A DNA stretch of 64,000 nt from positions 2,496,519-2,560,518 of the forward strand of contig CP166960.1 of the NCBI GenBank assembly GCA_041447175.1, read 5' to 3'. The DNA is from Candidatus Bathyarchaeia archaeon. GTDB lineage: Archaea; Thermoproteota; Bathyarchaeia; Bathyarchaeales; Bathycorpusculaceae. Positions 32,979-42,149 of the stretch are shown one piece after another; within the stretch, counting starts at the first letter, position 1, and each line of letters starts with the position of its first letter. Below the pieces are notes generated by a model. That model was not told the DNA's origin and did not search any database. It saw only the letters and a program-made list of their open reading frames with translations. The translations under genes and the position numbers were made by a program.

Positions 32979-34243
32979 ATGAAAATTTTAGCTTGGCTTT
33001 TTGTAGCTTTATCCTTGGTTTTGGTTGCTGGATTGCCAGTAGTCAGCATGGTCAAACCGCTAAAGCCGTGCCGTCGATTGTTTGGAGCCAATCCTATTCG
33101 GGTTTTGGCGCTAGAGCGCTTGACGTTATCCAAACCACTGACGGAGGATATCTCTTGCTCTGCTTAGATTGGACCCCTCACAATGTAGATTATAGTGGCG
33201 TTTTTTACCTTGTTAAAGTCAACTCCGAGGGAACTGAGCTTTGGAACCAAAGCTACTCTGGAACAATATTTAGCATTGATAGTGGGCAATACCTCGTTCA
33301 AGCCTCAGACGGGGGCTATGCGTTTGCGGCTGAGTATCATCATAAGCTTCTTCTCATAAAGACTGATCAGTTGGGTAATGTGGTTTGGAACCAAACTTAT
33401 GCTGGAGAGGGGACATGTGCAGCATGCGCCCTTATTCAAACTAGCGACGGAGGTTACGCGCTTGTCGCACGCTCAAATTATGACCCAAAATATGGAAAGA
33501 ACAATAAAGTTTGGCTTGTCAAAACTGACTCGGATGGCAATGCTCAGTGGAACCAAACTTACGGTGGAGGTAATGCAAATTCGCTCATTCAAACCGCAGA
33601 CGGCGGCTTTGCAATCGCAGGGCAAACTTTAGGTCCCAACTCTGACTATATGCTATTCAAAGTGGACTCAGAGGGAGAACTGCAGTGGGACAAATACTTT
33701 TATCATCAGGATAAGAATTTTCTTTGTTCTGTTGTTCAAACCTCTGATGGCGGTTACGCCTTGGGAGGATGGATATGGCTGCGCTCTAATGGCGGGGGAC
33801 CAAACATTGCCATAATAAAGACGGATGCAAATGGCACTGAGCTATGGACTCAATATTATGGCGCCAGTATCGCTCGCGAGATGGTCAAGACAAGCGACGG
33901 TGGCTTCGCAATAGCCACTTCCTCTGGCATAGTAAAGGTGGATGATACTGGCAGTGAGCAATGGACAATAAGCAATTTCCCCGCGAGCATCACATGCTTA
34001 ACTCAAATGCAAGATGGCGGATATGCAGTTGCCGGGAACGGGCTATCGTTAAACAAAATCGACGTTGTCAACCCAGAGCAGACAGCTCAGCCTTCTGGGA
34101 CGCGGTCATCCCCACCAACTATGACGACCGCGTCTCCCTCTCCAACAGTGCCTGAATTTCCTCCTGTAGTGGGTTTTGCTTTGATGGTTGTAGTTTGTGT
34201 GTTGATGCTTGTTTTTAGGAAGAGCTGTTTGAACTCTGCCTGA
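32979..34243 (+). pseudogene. Secreted WNQTYGG-repeat propeller protein, frameshifted after the signal peptide
   Basis: An AGGAGG site (32967-32972) sits six bases before ATG 32979, which opens a perfect signal peptide (MKILAWLFVALSLVLVAGLP). That frame ends at 33167. The body continues from about 33050 in another frame with repeats such as WNQTYGGGNANSLIQTADGG and LIQTSDGGYALV, a Thr/Ser/Pro linker, TVPEFPPVV and a membrane segment with RKS. One base missing from a G run (ATGG(G)TCAA near 33050) would join them as VVSMGQTAKAVPSIVW. Either a sequencing error or a disabled gene. The intact protein would be a cell-surface propeller of ~420 aa. Confidence 0.75.
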
Positions 34244-34259
34244 GTGGTTAGTTTGAAAA

Positions 34260-34298
34260 TTTTTCTTTACACAGTTTTTCTTTACAAACACCCTTTTT
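34260..34298 (+). promoter_or_regulatory. TTTCTTTACA direct-repeat element, copy 2
   Basis: TTTTTCTTTACACAG then TTTTTCTTTACAAACACCC, almost the same as copy 1. It lies upstream of the small ORF at 34324 and the secreted protein gene at 34449. Confidence 0.55.
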
Positions 34299-34323
34299 AC
34301 GCGGGCTAAACCAAGGTTACCTG

Positions 34324-34452
34324 ATGGTGGCGATGGGTGACCAAAAATTTATAGCAACAATTTTGCCCCTGACCGTTTTAACCTCCAAAGTCGGCAAACT
34401 CCTCGGTTTGGCGGTGGTTGTATTTGCTTTGACAGGAGGATTGGGTGAATGA
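34324..34452 (+). CDS. Small hydrophobic protein, 42 aa, coupled to the next gene
   Basis: ATG 34324 to TGA 34450-34452 encodes MVAMGDQKFIATILPLTVL followed by a hydrophobic stretch ending FALTGGLGE. The stop overlaps the next start as ATGA, typical of translational coupling. The downstream AGGAGG site is inside this ORF. It could be a real small membrane protein or only a leader. No family recognised. Confidence 0.4.
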   Translation: MVAMGDQKFIATILPLTVLTSKVGKLLGLAVVVFALTGGLGE

Positions 34453-35375
34453 AAAAACGGTTACTCTTCTGTGGTCTATTGCTATGGTTGCTGGTTTTTT
34501 CGTGTTCCCTTAGTGCAGTTAAGGCGCTTAATAACCCTCAAATACCAAATTTTACCCTTAGTCTTGTAGATCGCTCCTTTGATGTGCCTCCAGTGTACGA
34601 CGTGAACTCCTTCACTGGCCAAAACGAAACCATACAACCCGGATATCACGTTGAGAAAAAACTCATAGAAGTAAAAATAGAAAACCAGTACTCTTACTCT
34701 GATTATGGCTTCATAAACAGTAGCCAAGTCAAAGTGTACTACGACGTCCGCTACAAAGGACACTTTGATAACACGTGGATAGAGTCCAGCTCCATAAGCA
34801 ACCTTGCTCCCTCAGAAGGCTACTACACAACCGTAGACTTTGGTTACGGAAGCAACAATCCTGGCGGCTTCCTTATTTGGCTCGGTTACGTTCCTCCAGA
34901 TGGGCAAGTGGATTTTCAAGTTCAAGCCTTCTTAGGCTACTACAGAACAACCACGGTTCAAACGGGTAGTGCGGGCTGTTGGCGAAACGAAACCACATCA
35001 GTTTTTGAAAAGACTGGACTAAGCGGATGGAGTGCAACGCAAACAATCACCGTTGACCCTGCATCCACAAGCCAAACTAATGAAACTCTGCCTCCTACTT
35101 CGCCCGCCCCAACCGCAGGCATCGTAAACAACACCACCCCGGTTCCTACCCAAAACTGGACCCCGACACAAACAAACCTCCCAACGCAAACTATTATACC
35201 CGCTGCCGATACTTCCCCCGCAGAAACCCCCACTCCGTCCGTACCTCTAATCCTTCAAGTGGTCATCGGCTTTGCAGCAATCTCCATTATCGCTGTTATC
35301 GCATTACTCATAGCTAGCAGAAGAGCCCAGAAAAAATCTGCCCCCAAAGGCAACCTGACCAAAACGGACACATAA
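34449..35375 (+). CDS. Secreted, membrane-anchored protein with Thr/Pro-rich stalk
   Basis: The product is 308 aa. A signal peptide (MKKRLLFCGLLLWLLVFSCS) is followed by a ~180-residue beta-rich domain with several N-glycosylation sequons (NET, NTT), then a Thr/Pro-rich stalk and the C-terminal segment SVPLILQVVIGFAAISIIAV with RRAQKK. The PEFP motif of its neighbours is not complete here (SVPLI). The extracellular domain is not one I recognise. AGGAGG at 34435-34440 serves as ribosome-binding site. Confidence 0.7.
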   Translation: MKKRLLFCGLLLWLLVFSCSLSAVKALNNPQIPNFTLSLVDRSFDVPPVYDVNSFTGQNETIQPGYHVEKKLIEVKIENQYSYSDYGFINSSQVKVYYDVRYKGHFDNTWIESSSISNLAPSEGYYTTVDFGYGSNNPGGFLIWLGYVPPDGQVDFQVQAFLGYYRTTTVQTGSAGCWRNETTSVFEKTGLSGWSATQTITVDPASTSQTNETLPPTSPAPTAGIVNNTTPVPTQNWTPTQTNLPTQTIIPAADTSPAETPTPSVPLILQVVIGFAAISIIAVIALLIASRRAQKKSAPKGNLTKTDT

Positions 35376-35523
35376 CACGTTATTGACGAAAAAGGCAGTT
35401 CATGGCTACCTCCCCTACATCTTTTTCAAGGTAACAACAACGTTCCCGATTTGAAAACCCTTACTTACTGCACGACACCAAAGAAACATAGTTGCCTTTT
35501 TTACCCGAAACCACCGAAAAAGG

Positions 35524-36270
35524 CTATCGCGGTTTTTTGTCTGACCAAAACAAACGTTTTTCATAGGCAGATTTAGGTTTGAAGCCCTTACCTGAACTGT
35601 ACCCTGCGTTACGTTGCCGCTCTGCATTCAAAATCCGCGCATACAATTTGGAAACTTTCGTTTTGGATGGCAGGTTCTTTTTGGTGGAACGGACAGGAAC
35701 AGGCGTGAAGGGTCTGGTTATTTCATTTGAAACCTTTTTTTTGCGTCCTCGAGGCGGTCGAGGGAGCTGGCGGACTTTCCTAAAAACCACCGTGCCCTCT
35801 TGCAAGTTAACTTTCTGCACTTCCCAACCCGCATCCAGCCAGCCTTTAGCATGGGCGCTGGATTTAGCGTTACTCCACCATGACTCGTTACGGTAAGCCG
35901 CCATAGGCAGATTAGTGCCGATTAAGCCGTCAATACGCGCAAAGCTGAGTGTGACTATGCTTGTGAAGGCGGCGCGGAACTTCAGATGCTTTGTTAAGCC
36001 TTCATATTTTGAGGTCGTTCGGGGTGAGACAACTCGGCGGGCGCAGTTTAGGCAAAGAAGGGCGGTGGGGTCGCCTGTGGATACGTCGGCAACCATGCAG
36101 TCACGGCAGTACAGCTTCTTGCAACGTTCACACTTATGCAGTCGACTGTAAGAAAGAACCCTTTTGCAGATGCCGCATTCATCTTTCACGGCGCCAACCT
36201 CAAACAGCACTTCTGCCGCTTTGTTACCTACCAATTGGCTCGGTATTAACTTAATCCAAAAAACAAACAA
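35524..36270 (-). CDS. Zinc-finger protein with DUF7662-like domain
   Basis: The product is 248 aa. Residues ~30-80 hold eight Cys and one His in a RING/FYVE-like zinc pattern (CGICKRVLSYSRLHKCERCK, YCRDCM, LCLNC). Residues ~88-170 (YEGLTKHLKFR ... LSFARIDGLIG.NLPMAAYRNESWWSN ... GWLDAGWEVQKVNL) match my memory of the DUF7662 domain. The C-terminal ~75 residues are basic and may bind nucleic acid. Function unknown. It ends convergent to the secreted protein gene. Confidence 0.7.
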   Translation of the reverse strand: MFVFWIKLIPSQLVGNKAAEVLFEVGAVKDECGICKRVLSYSRLHKCERCKKLYCRDCMVADVSTGDPTALLCLNCARRVVSPRTTSKYEGLTKHLKFRAAFTSIVTLSFARIDGLIGTNLPMAAYRNESWWSNAKSSAHAKGWLDAGWEVQKVNLQEGTVVFRKVRQLPRPPRGRKKKVSNEITRPFTPVPVRSTKKNLPSKTKVSKLYARILNAERQRNAGYSSGKGFKPKSAYEKRLFWSDKKPR

Positions 36271-36288
36271 AACCGATGAAGAATCTGC

Positions 36289-36504
36289 CTACAGTGTCAA
36301 CTCACGGCTTTTTATCCTTCGTAGCAGAAAGTTTGCGATTAGCCATACAGCAGCAACGCCGATTATCCACTCCAAAAAATCAATGATTCTGAAGAACAGA
36401 AGCAAAAACAGCACTACGATAAGTGCTATGGAAACCACGCCGATTGTTCTTTTGCTTCCTCGTGAGGGGTCATTTTGGGAGGCGTTTTGTTGCGTCATGT
36501 CCAA
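36289..36504 (-). CDS. Small two-segment membrane protein behind rtcB
   Basis: The product is 71 aa. A polar N-terminus is followed by two hydrophobic stretches (IGVVSIALIVVLFLLLFF and LEWIIGVAAVWLIANFLL) and a basic tail. It starts two bases after the rtcB stop, so it is co-transcribed. No family recognised. Confidence 0.6.
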   Translation of the reverse strand: MDMTQQNASQNDPSRGSKRTIGVVSIALIVVLFLLLFFRIIDFLEWIIGVAAVWLIANFLLRRIKSRELTL

Positions 36505-36505
36505 T

Positions 36506-37987
36506 CTATCCTTTGACTACGGCTAGGGGAATCATCCGTGCCACTTTGGTTGCGATGCCTGCCCCGTCGCTAACTTCTGCGACGACATCTACGTTCTTGT
36601 AGGCGGGGTCAGCTTCTTCAGCCAGAACCATCGCGCTTGCACTACGCACGACGATGCCGCGTTTCTCCAAACTCGTTTTGATGTCGCCGCCCCAGAACTT
36701 TCGCTTCGCTGCTGCTCTGCTCATCATTCTTCCTGCGCCGTGGGCGGTGCTGCCAAAACTCAAATCCAAAGCTTTCTCCGTGCCAACAAGCACCCACGAG
36801 CTGGTGCCCATGCTGCCTGGGATAAGCACTGGTTGGCCGTAGGTGCGGTAGTCTTGGGGGATTTCTTCGCGCCCCGCGGGGAAGGCTCGGGTGGCGCCTT
36901 TGCGGTGAACCCAGACCTTCTTGGTTTTGCCTTTGTCGTTTATTTTGTGGTTTTCAGCTTTGGCGATGTTGTGGGCTACGTCGTAGACGAGTTTTAGTCC
37001 GAACTTTTCGGGGTCTTGTTTGTAGACTTGTTGAAAACTTTGCCGTACCCAATGCATGATTGCTTGGCGGTTACAGAAGGCGTAGTTTACGGCGCAAGCC
37101 ATCGTTTGCACGTAATCGGTTGCTTCTTTGCTGTTGCCTGGCGCACAGGCAAGTTCTCGGTCAGGCAATGTTATGTGATACTTCTGCACGGCGTGTTCCA
37201 TGACGCGTAGGTAGTCGCTGCAGACCTGATGCCCGTAGCCTCGGCTACCGCAGTGAATCATAACGGTAACTTGTCCTTCTTCGTTGATGCCAAACGCTTT
37301 GGCGGTTTGGGGGTTGTAGATTTTGTCGACTTTTTGGATTTCTAGAAAGTGGTTGCCTGAGCCCAAGGTGCCCATTTGGCTTAGTCCTCGGCTTTTCGCT
37401 GTGGAGGAGACTTTGTCAGGGTTGGCGTTTTGCATTTGTCCCTGCTCTTCACAGTGTTGGGTATCTTCGGTCCAACCCAAGCCCTTGTTTATGAGCCACT
37501 GAACGCCTTCGGTGACGAGTTGGTCTAAGTCGCGGGAGCTAACGCTGAAATCCTTTCGGCGACTTCCCAGCCCAGAGGGAACATTGTCAAATATTGTGCC
37601 TGCTAACTCCACCAGTTTGGGGCGGACGTCTTGTTCGGTTAGGTTGGTGCTCAGTAAGCGGACGCCGCAGTTTATGTCGTAGCCTACGCCGCCGGGGCTT
37701 ATGACGCCTTCTTCGTAGTCGGTTGCAGCCACGCCGCCTATGGGGAACCCGTAGCCTTCGTGGCCGTCGGGAAGGGTGATTGCGTTTTTATAGATGCCTG
37801 GGAGGTGGGCGACGTTAGCACACTGTTCTAAAGTGCGGTCGGTCTTCATTTTTTCCATGAGGGCGTCGTTGGCGAAAACTAAGCCTGGAACTTGCATGCC
37901 TTCTTTGTATTTGGGGATACGCCATGTGTAGGCGTCAATTTTTTCCACGGGGATTTTGGTGTGTGACCGACTTGAATCTGCGCCCAT
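36506..37987 (-). CDS. rtcB: RNA-splicing ligase RtcB
   Basis: The product is 493 aa, full length and without an intein. RtcB joins RNA 2',3'-cyclic phosphate and 5'-OH ends in tRNA splicing and repair using GTP and Mn2+. Metal ligands are seen in YDINCGVRLL (Cys), GSGNHFLEIQ (His) and MIHCGSRGYGHQV (His). The GMP-attachment His lies in FGSTAHGAGRMMSRAAAKR. The cofactor archease is encoded 2.5 kb away on the same strand. Confidence 0.96.
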   Translation of the reverse strand: MGADSSRSHTKIPVEKIDAYTWRIPKYKEGMQVPGLVFANDALMEKMKTDRTLEQCANVAHLPGIYKNAITLPDGHEGYGFPIGGVAATDYEEGVISPGGVGYDINCGVRLLSTNLTEQDVRPKLVELAGTIFDNVPSGLGSRRKDFSVSSRDLDQLVTEGVQWLINKGLGWTEDTQHCEEQGQMQNANPDKVSSTAKSRGLSQMGTLGSGNHFLEIQKVDKIYNPQTAKAFGINEEGQVTVMIHCGSRGYGHQVCSDYLRVMEHAVQKYHITLPDRELACAPGNSKEATDYVQTMACAVNYAFCNRQAIMHWVRQSFQQVYKQDPEKFGLKLVYDVAHNIAKAENHKINDKGKTKKVWVHRKGATRAFPAGREEIPQDYRTYGQPVLIPGSMGTSSWVLVGTEKALDLSFGSTAHGAGRMMSRAAAKRKFWGGDIKTSLEKRGIVVRSASAMVLAEEADPAYKNVDVVAEVSDGAGIATKVARMIPLAVVKG

Positions 37988-38161
37988 TGTTGTTCACCTA
38001 CAGGTTAAAGAGGCTCTTGGATATAAAACGGTTATCCACTTTGGGTTTATTGCTGTTTGGAATGGGTGGTTTGTGTGGTTTTAGTTGTGTTTTTGTGTAG
38101 TACACTAAGGCAATAGTGTTTATTAATACGTAATATACAAGACGATTGTTGGGGGAAAACA

Positions 38162-38707
38162 TTGGCTATTAAAAATCAATCAGCCACGAAAAAGAAACCT
38201 TTACTTATTGTAGCGTCGTTGGCTACAGTTGCCATAGTGTTAACTTTAGTCACGTCTGCAGCCATAAATGTAACTAGCACTTTTCGTGCGATACCCTCGG
38301 CGGGGTCTATTACTGCGGTTTCGTCAGGGGGCGGTGGTGGAGGAACCCCTGTTGGTGAAAACGTTACTGTTGCAGAGTTAGGCATCTACGTTGACAGTGA
38401 CTGCACCTTGAACTTGACTTCGATTGATTGGGGTGACATTGAGCCCGGAGAAGAAGTGAGCTATATTGCTTACATTAAGAACTTGGGTAATGCCAGCGTC
38501 ACCTTGAACTTAACCACAACTAACTGGATTCCTCAAGAAGCCTCTTCGTCCTTTGATTTAAGTTGGGACATCGACAGCAGCTATGTCTTAGCACCCGACC
38601 AAACCGTCCAAGCACTGCTCACCTTAGCTGTAGCCGAAGGCATCGACCCTGAAATAACAAGCTTCAACTTCGACATACAAGTGCTCTACACCACCGTGGA
38701 CAGCTAA
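38162..38707 (+). CDS. Signal-anchored secreted beta-sandwich protein
   Basis: The product is 181 aa from a TTG start after a GGGGG ribosome-binding site. A hydrophobic N-terminal anchor (LLIVASLATVAIVLTLVTSA) is followed by a Gly-rich stretch and a beta domain with many N-glycosylation sequons (NLT, NAS, NVT) and IEPGEEVSYIAYIKNLGNAS. This looks like a small surface or filament-associated protein similar in type to archaeal CARDB/TasA-like proteins, but I cannot assign a family. Confidence 0.65.
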   Translation: MAIKNQSATKKKPLLIVASLATVAIVLTLVTSAAINVTSTFRAIPSAGSITAVSSGGGGGGTPVGENVTVAELGIYVDSDCTLNLTSIDWGDIEPGEEVSYIAYIKNLGNASVTLNLTTTNWIPQEASSSFDLSWDIDSSYVLAPDQTVQALLTLAVAEGIDPEITSFNFDIQVLYTTVDS

Positions 38708-38779
38708 ACAACCCTCCTCTTCTTTTTGTTTCATTCCCTTCTTTTAAAAAAATAACAAAAAAGACCACACTTGGCGTTT

Positions 38780-39703
38780 TCAAGCTTGCACTTTTCTGGC
38801 AAAGTTCACAAACCCTGCCAAGCTGTTTTCAATGAGCGTTTTTTTGTGAACCGGATTTGCCTTAAGCGCCAAAACAACTTCCTCTCGGATTGTCGAGTCC
38901 TTTTTCAGTACTGTTTCCCTGATGTCCTCCTCCGACTTGCCCTGCCCCAGTTCTTGCTGCACAATGCTTAGCCACCGCGTTATCTGCTTCTGATAGTCCC
39001 TCAGACGCCTAACCGCATCAGAAGCACTTCCGAAATGGCTATAGTACAAAACTTTGGGGTCAAGGCTGACAAGTTTATCCAGCGAAACCAAGGCGATGTC
39101 AGGACGAAACGGCGGCGGCGTAGTTGGAACCACAGTGTCAAATTCCGCCAGATATGCCCCCGCAGAGTCGCCAGCAAAAACTCCTCCACTTATAGGTTCA
39201 TAAAAGCTCAAGTTATGAGCGGCATGACCTGCCGTCTCCAACGCCTGCACCGTGACGCCTTCTCCGATGTCAAAGGTTTGGGATTCAGAAGCCACAATTA
39301 TGCGGTCTTGGGGTACAGGTTGAGGTTCGCCAAACATCTCCGCTACTTGACCCAGTGTTTGTTTGGAGGCTGCCCAAAGTTTGGCGGGGTCTTGAAGGTG
39401 GGGTACGCCTTTGCGGTGAACGATGACTTTGGCGTTGGGCAAAGTCTGCAGTAGACTGCCTGCGCCTCCTCCGTGGTCAATGTGGATGTGGGTGAGCGCA
39501 ACATACGCAACAGATTCTGGTTCCACTTGTATCTCTTTAAGTCCAGAAAGTAAATTGGGAATAGACGAGGTTGGTCCAGTTTCTACTATGAGCGTTTTTT
39601 CTCCTTTAAGAACGTAGCTTGCTATGAGGTTTCTGAACCCGCCCGTCTGCAGGTCTACTTGGAACAGGTTGTTCCCAATTTGTTTTGTGTGAATTTTTTG
39701 CAT
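38780..39703 (-). CDS. Metallo-beta-lactamase fold hydrolase
   Basis: The product is 307 aa. LTHIHIDHGGGAG is the HxHxDH metal motif, AGHAAHN and GDSAGAYL carry the further ligands, and YYSHFGSASDAVRRL the last His. The fold is that of glyoxalase II-like and related hydrolases with two metal ions. The substrate is not known. It sits alone, divergent from adenylate kinase. Confidence 0.85.
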   Translation of the reverse strand: MQKIHTKQIGNNLFQVDLQTGGFRNLIASYVLKGEKTLIVETGPTSSIPNLLSGLKEIQVEPESVAYVALTHIHIDHGGGAGSLLQTLPNAKVIVHRKGVPHLQDPAKLWAASKQTLGQVAEMFGEPQPVPQDRIIVASESQTFDIGEGVTVQALETAGHAAHNLSFYEPISGGVFAGDSAGAYLAEFDTVVPTTPPPFRPDIALVSLDKLVSLDPKVLYYSHFGSASDAVRRLRDYQKQITRWLSIVQQELGQGKSEEDIRETVLKKDSTIREEVVLALKANPVHKKTLIENSLAGFVNFARKVQA

Positions 39704-39836
39704 CCCCTTTTGATTCTGCGTTTTTTAGGGTTCAAGGTGGCGACTTATAAGTCTCTTTTCAGAATAAGTAAGGTAAACACATAAGACTTAATTACACCAG
39801 TTTTCTCCTCATAGGAGAAGACCTTTAGAGGCTGCT

Positions 39837-40499
39837 ATGCAAAAAATGAATGCAATCATTTTCGGCGCCCCCGGCTCTGGAAAAGGAACATACTCCGCAA
39901 GACTTCGAGACCGACTTGGGATCGAAGTGATTTCAATGGGCGACATCTTTCGGGGTATGATGCAGGAAAACAGCATTCTCGGCAGGATAATCAAACGTTA
40001 CGTTGAGGCAGGGCTTTTGGTGCCTGACCCCATCGTTATAGAGGTGCTGGCAGACCGTATCTCAAACATGCAACAAGGAAGCGGCTTTATTTTAGATGGG
40101 TTTCCTCGTACCTTGGCGCAGGCAGAAGTTCTGGAGAAAACTGCTAAAATTGATGTTGTTATTGAATTGGCTGTGCCTGACTGGATAATTATCGAACGGT
40201 TGTCCTCGCGTCGGATATGCAAAAACTGCGGTGCCGCCTATAACCTGCGTTTCATGAAGCCAAAAGTGGAAGGGGTCTGTGACCGATGCGGTGGCCAACT
40301 GTATCAGCGGTCCGATGATAACCCCGCAGTGATTAAAATGCGGCTTGAGCTTTATGAATGTGAAACCAGCCCAATACTGAGGTTCTACCAAACTTCCAAT
40401 GTTCCTGTAATAAAACACACAACAGACGTTTTAGAGGCACCGCCAGAAAAAGTGGTTGACTACATCGTAAGCGAACTCAAAAAACTCAAGCTTGCCTAA
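39837..40499 (+). CDS. adk: Adenylate kinase with zinc-binding lid
   Basis: The product is 220 aa. It interconverts ATP+AMP and 2 ADP. IIFGAPGSGKGTYSARL is the P-loop, GFILDGFPRT the AMP-site motif, and the lid has CKNCGAAYN ... CDRCGG, four zinc-binding cysteines. ATG 39846 (MNAIIFG) is an alternative start. The last four bases overlap the end of the archease gene on the other strand. Confidence 0.93.
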   Translation: MQKMNAIIFGAPGSGKGTYSARLRDRLGIEVISMGDIFRGMMQENSILGRIIKRYVEAGLLVPDPIVIEVLADRISNMQQGSGFILDGFPRTLAQAEVLEKTAKIDVVIELAVPDWIIIERLSSRRICKNCGAAYNLRFMKPKVEGVCDRCGGQLYQRSDDNPAVIKMRLELYECETSPILRFYQTSNVPVIKHTTDVLEAPPEKVVDYIVSELKKLKLA

Positions 40500-40966
40500 A
40501 TATCCAGCAAAAACATCAACGTAACTTTTTCTTCTTCCTTAATGAACTCCATCTGATGGTAAGTTGCCGCTTTGACGCCGACTTTCTGCGGGTGCTTTTG
40601 GGGGTTAAAGTTTTCTCCGTAAATTGCGGCTTTAAGCTTGAATCCGTCGTTGCTCTGCTCAATGCTGTGGACATCGAATTTTGAAAAAACCTTGCCTTCT
40701 ACTTCAAATTTTACCAGCAATGCTTCCAACCAGTTGTAGAGCAGAGCGTATTCGTCTTCTGCTTCAACTTCAACTTCCTCTCTTGTTGCGGGGCTGATTT
40801 TTTGTGTGTCAGTCATGACTTCAAACATGGCAAGAGCAGCGTTTCCCATGGCTTCCTCCATGGTTGCTCCATAAGCGGCGATGTAGGCGTCTGCTGTGTG
40901 CTCCAGAAACTCAAATTTGCCTTCTTTTCCGTCTGTTTTTTCCAAGCTTAACCCCACTGGTAGCAT
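40496..40966 (-). CDS. Archease, RtcB cofactor
   Basis: The product is 156 aa. FEFLEHTADAYIAAYG is the start of the archease fold with its conserved His-Thr-Ala-Asp. YALLYNWLEALLVKFE and GVKAATYHQMEF follow as in the family, ending in the conserved LLDI. Archease helps RtcB load GMP and turn over many times; RtcB lies at 36506-37987. The first ~15 residues precede the fold, so the start could be slightly later. Confidence 0.92.
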   Translation of the reverse strand: MLPVGLSLEKTDGKEGKFEFLEHTADAYIAAYGATMEEAMGNAALAMFEVMTDTQKISPATREEVEVEAEDEYALLYNWLEALLVKFEVEGKVFSKFDVHSIEQSNDGFKLKAAIYGENFNPQKHPQKVGVKAATYHQMEFIKEEEKVTLMFLLDI

Positions 40967-41013
40967 TGGTGAATGCGGTATAAACAGTTTCGCTAAACAA
41001 AGAGAAGGAAAAG

Positions 41014-42057
41014 TTAGAATTGTTCTTGGATTTTTTGTACTGCAGCTGCGGTCAGTTTTGCACAGTTTTCTACGTCCGCGAGGTTGACTATGCCAACGGG
41101 ACTGTGGATGTAGCGTGCGGGAACGGATATGGTTCCGCTTGGTACTCCTTGTCGGGTTAACGCGATGCGGGCGGCGTCGGTGGTGCCCATAAGCCCCGTT
41201 TCAAGTTGGTAGCTGATGTTGTTTGCGGTTGCGGTGTCGATGAGCCAACGCAGAATTTTGGGGTGAACAATCAAGCCTGAATCCGTTACGGTCAAGGCGG
41301 GTCCTTTGCCCATTTTCACGGAGGTGTCAAATTCTCTCACCCCCGGCGTGTCGCCCGCGATGGTCACGTCTAAAGCTAAGCCTGCGTCAGGGTCAACGCC
41401 GAACGCGGCTGTAGCTACGCCCCTCAACCCTACTTCTTCCTGAATGGTGCCCACCGCGTAAACAGTGCATTCTAATTCGGTTATCTGTTTGAGGGCTTCC
41501 ACCATGACCGCACAGCCCGCCCTGTTGTCAAATGCCTTTCCCATCGCGTTATCGTTGCCTAACTTTTCAAACTGCACATCAAAGGCCACGGGGTCGCCTA
41601 CCCTAACACCCATGGCTTTGGCGTCGTCGCGGTTCTGGGCGCCTATGTCAAGAAACATTTCGTCGTAGGGCACGATTTTTTTGCGTTCCTCCTCTTTTTG
41701 GATGTGTGGCGGTTTAGAGCCAACTACAGCGGGTAGGGTTCCTTTTTCGGTGAGGACTTTGACTTTTTGCCCCAGAAGAATGCGGTCGTCTATGCCTCCC
41801 ATCTTAGTGAATTTGAGAAAGCCATCCTTGGTTATGTTTTTTACCAGTAACCCGACCTCGTCCATGTGGGCGGCAAGCATGATTTTGGGCGCGTCTGTTT
41901 TGCCTTTTTTTATGGCGATGACGTTCTCCATGCGGTCCACAGTGACTTGGTCTGTGTAGGGCTTAAGCAGGTCAATCATGAGGTTTCTGACTTCATTTTC
42001 TCTGCCCGCGACACCGCAGGCGTTGGAAAGCTTTTCTAAATTCTCAACAAGCGACAT
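41014..42057 (-). CDS. M42 family aminopeptidase
   Basis: The product is 347 aa. This zinc/cobalt peptidase family forms large tetrahedral complexes that trim peptides in archaeal cytoplasm. Metal sites are seen in MLAAHMDEVGLLV, KAFDNRAGCAVM, IQEEVGLRG, ALDVTIAGDTPG and YIHSPVGIVNL. All catalytic motifs are intact. The exact specificity is unknown. Confidence 0.92.
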   Translation of the reverse strand: MSLVENLEKLSNACGVAGRENEVRNLMIDLLKPYTDQVTVDRMENVIAIKKGKTDAPKIMLAAHMDEVGLLVKNITKDGFLKFTKMGGIDDRILLGQKVKVLTEKGTLPAVVGSKPPHIQKEEERKKIVPYDEMFLDIGAQNRDDAKAMGVRVGDPVAFDVQFEKLGNDNAMGKAFDNRAGCAVMVEALKQITELECTVYAVGTIQEEVGLRGVATAAFGVDPDAGLALDVTIAGDTPGVREFDTSVKMGKGPALTVTDSGLIVHPKILRWLIDTATANNISYQLETGLMGTTDAARIALTRQGVPSGTISVPARYIHSPVGIVNLADVENCAKLTAAAVQKIQEQF

Positions 42058-42149
42058 ACAAGCGACTTCCCGAGTTAGAGAGAATTGGTTGGCAAACTAA
42101 TAAACCAATTGTGGCATTCCAATCACGTCCTGAACCCCTCATTTTCTGG

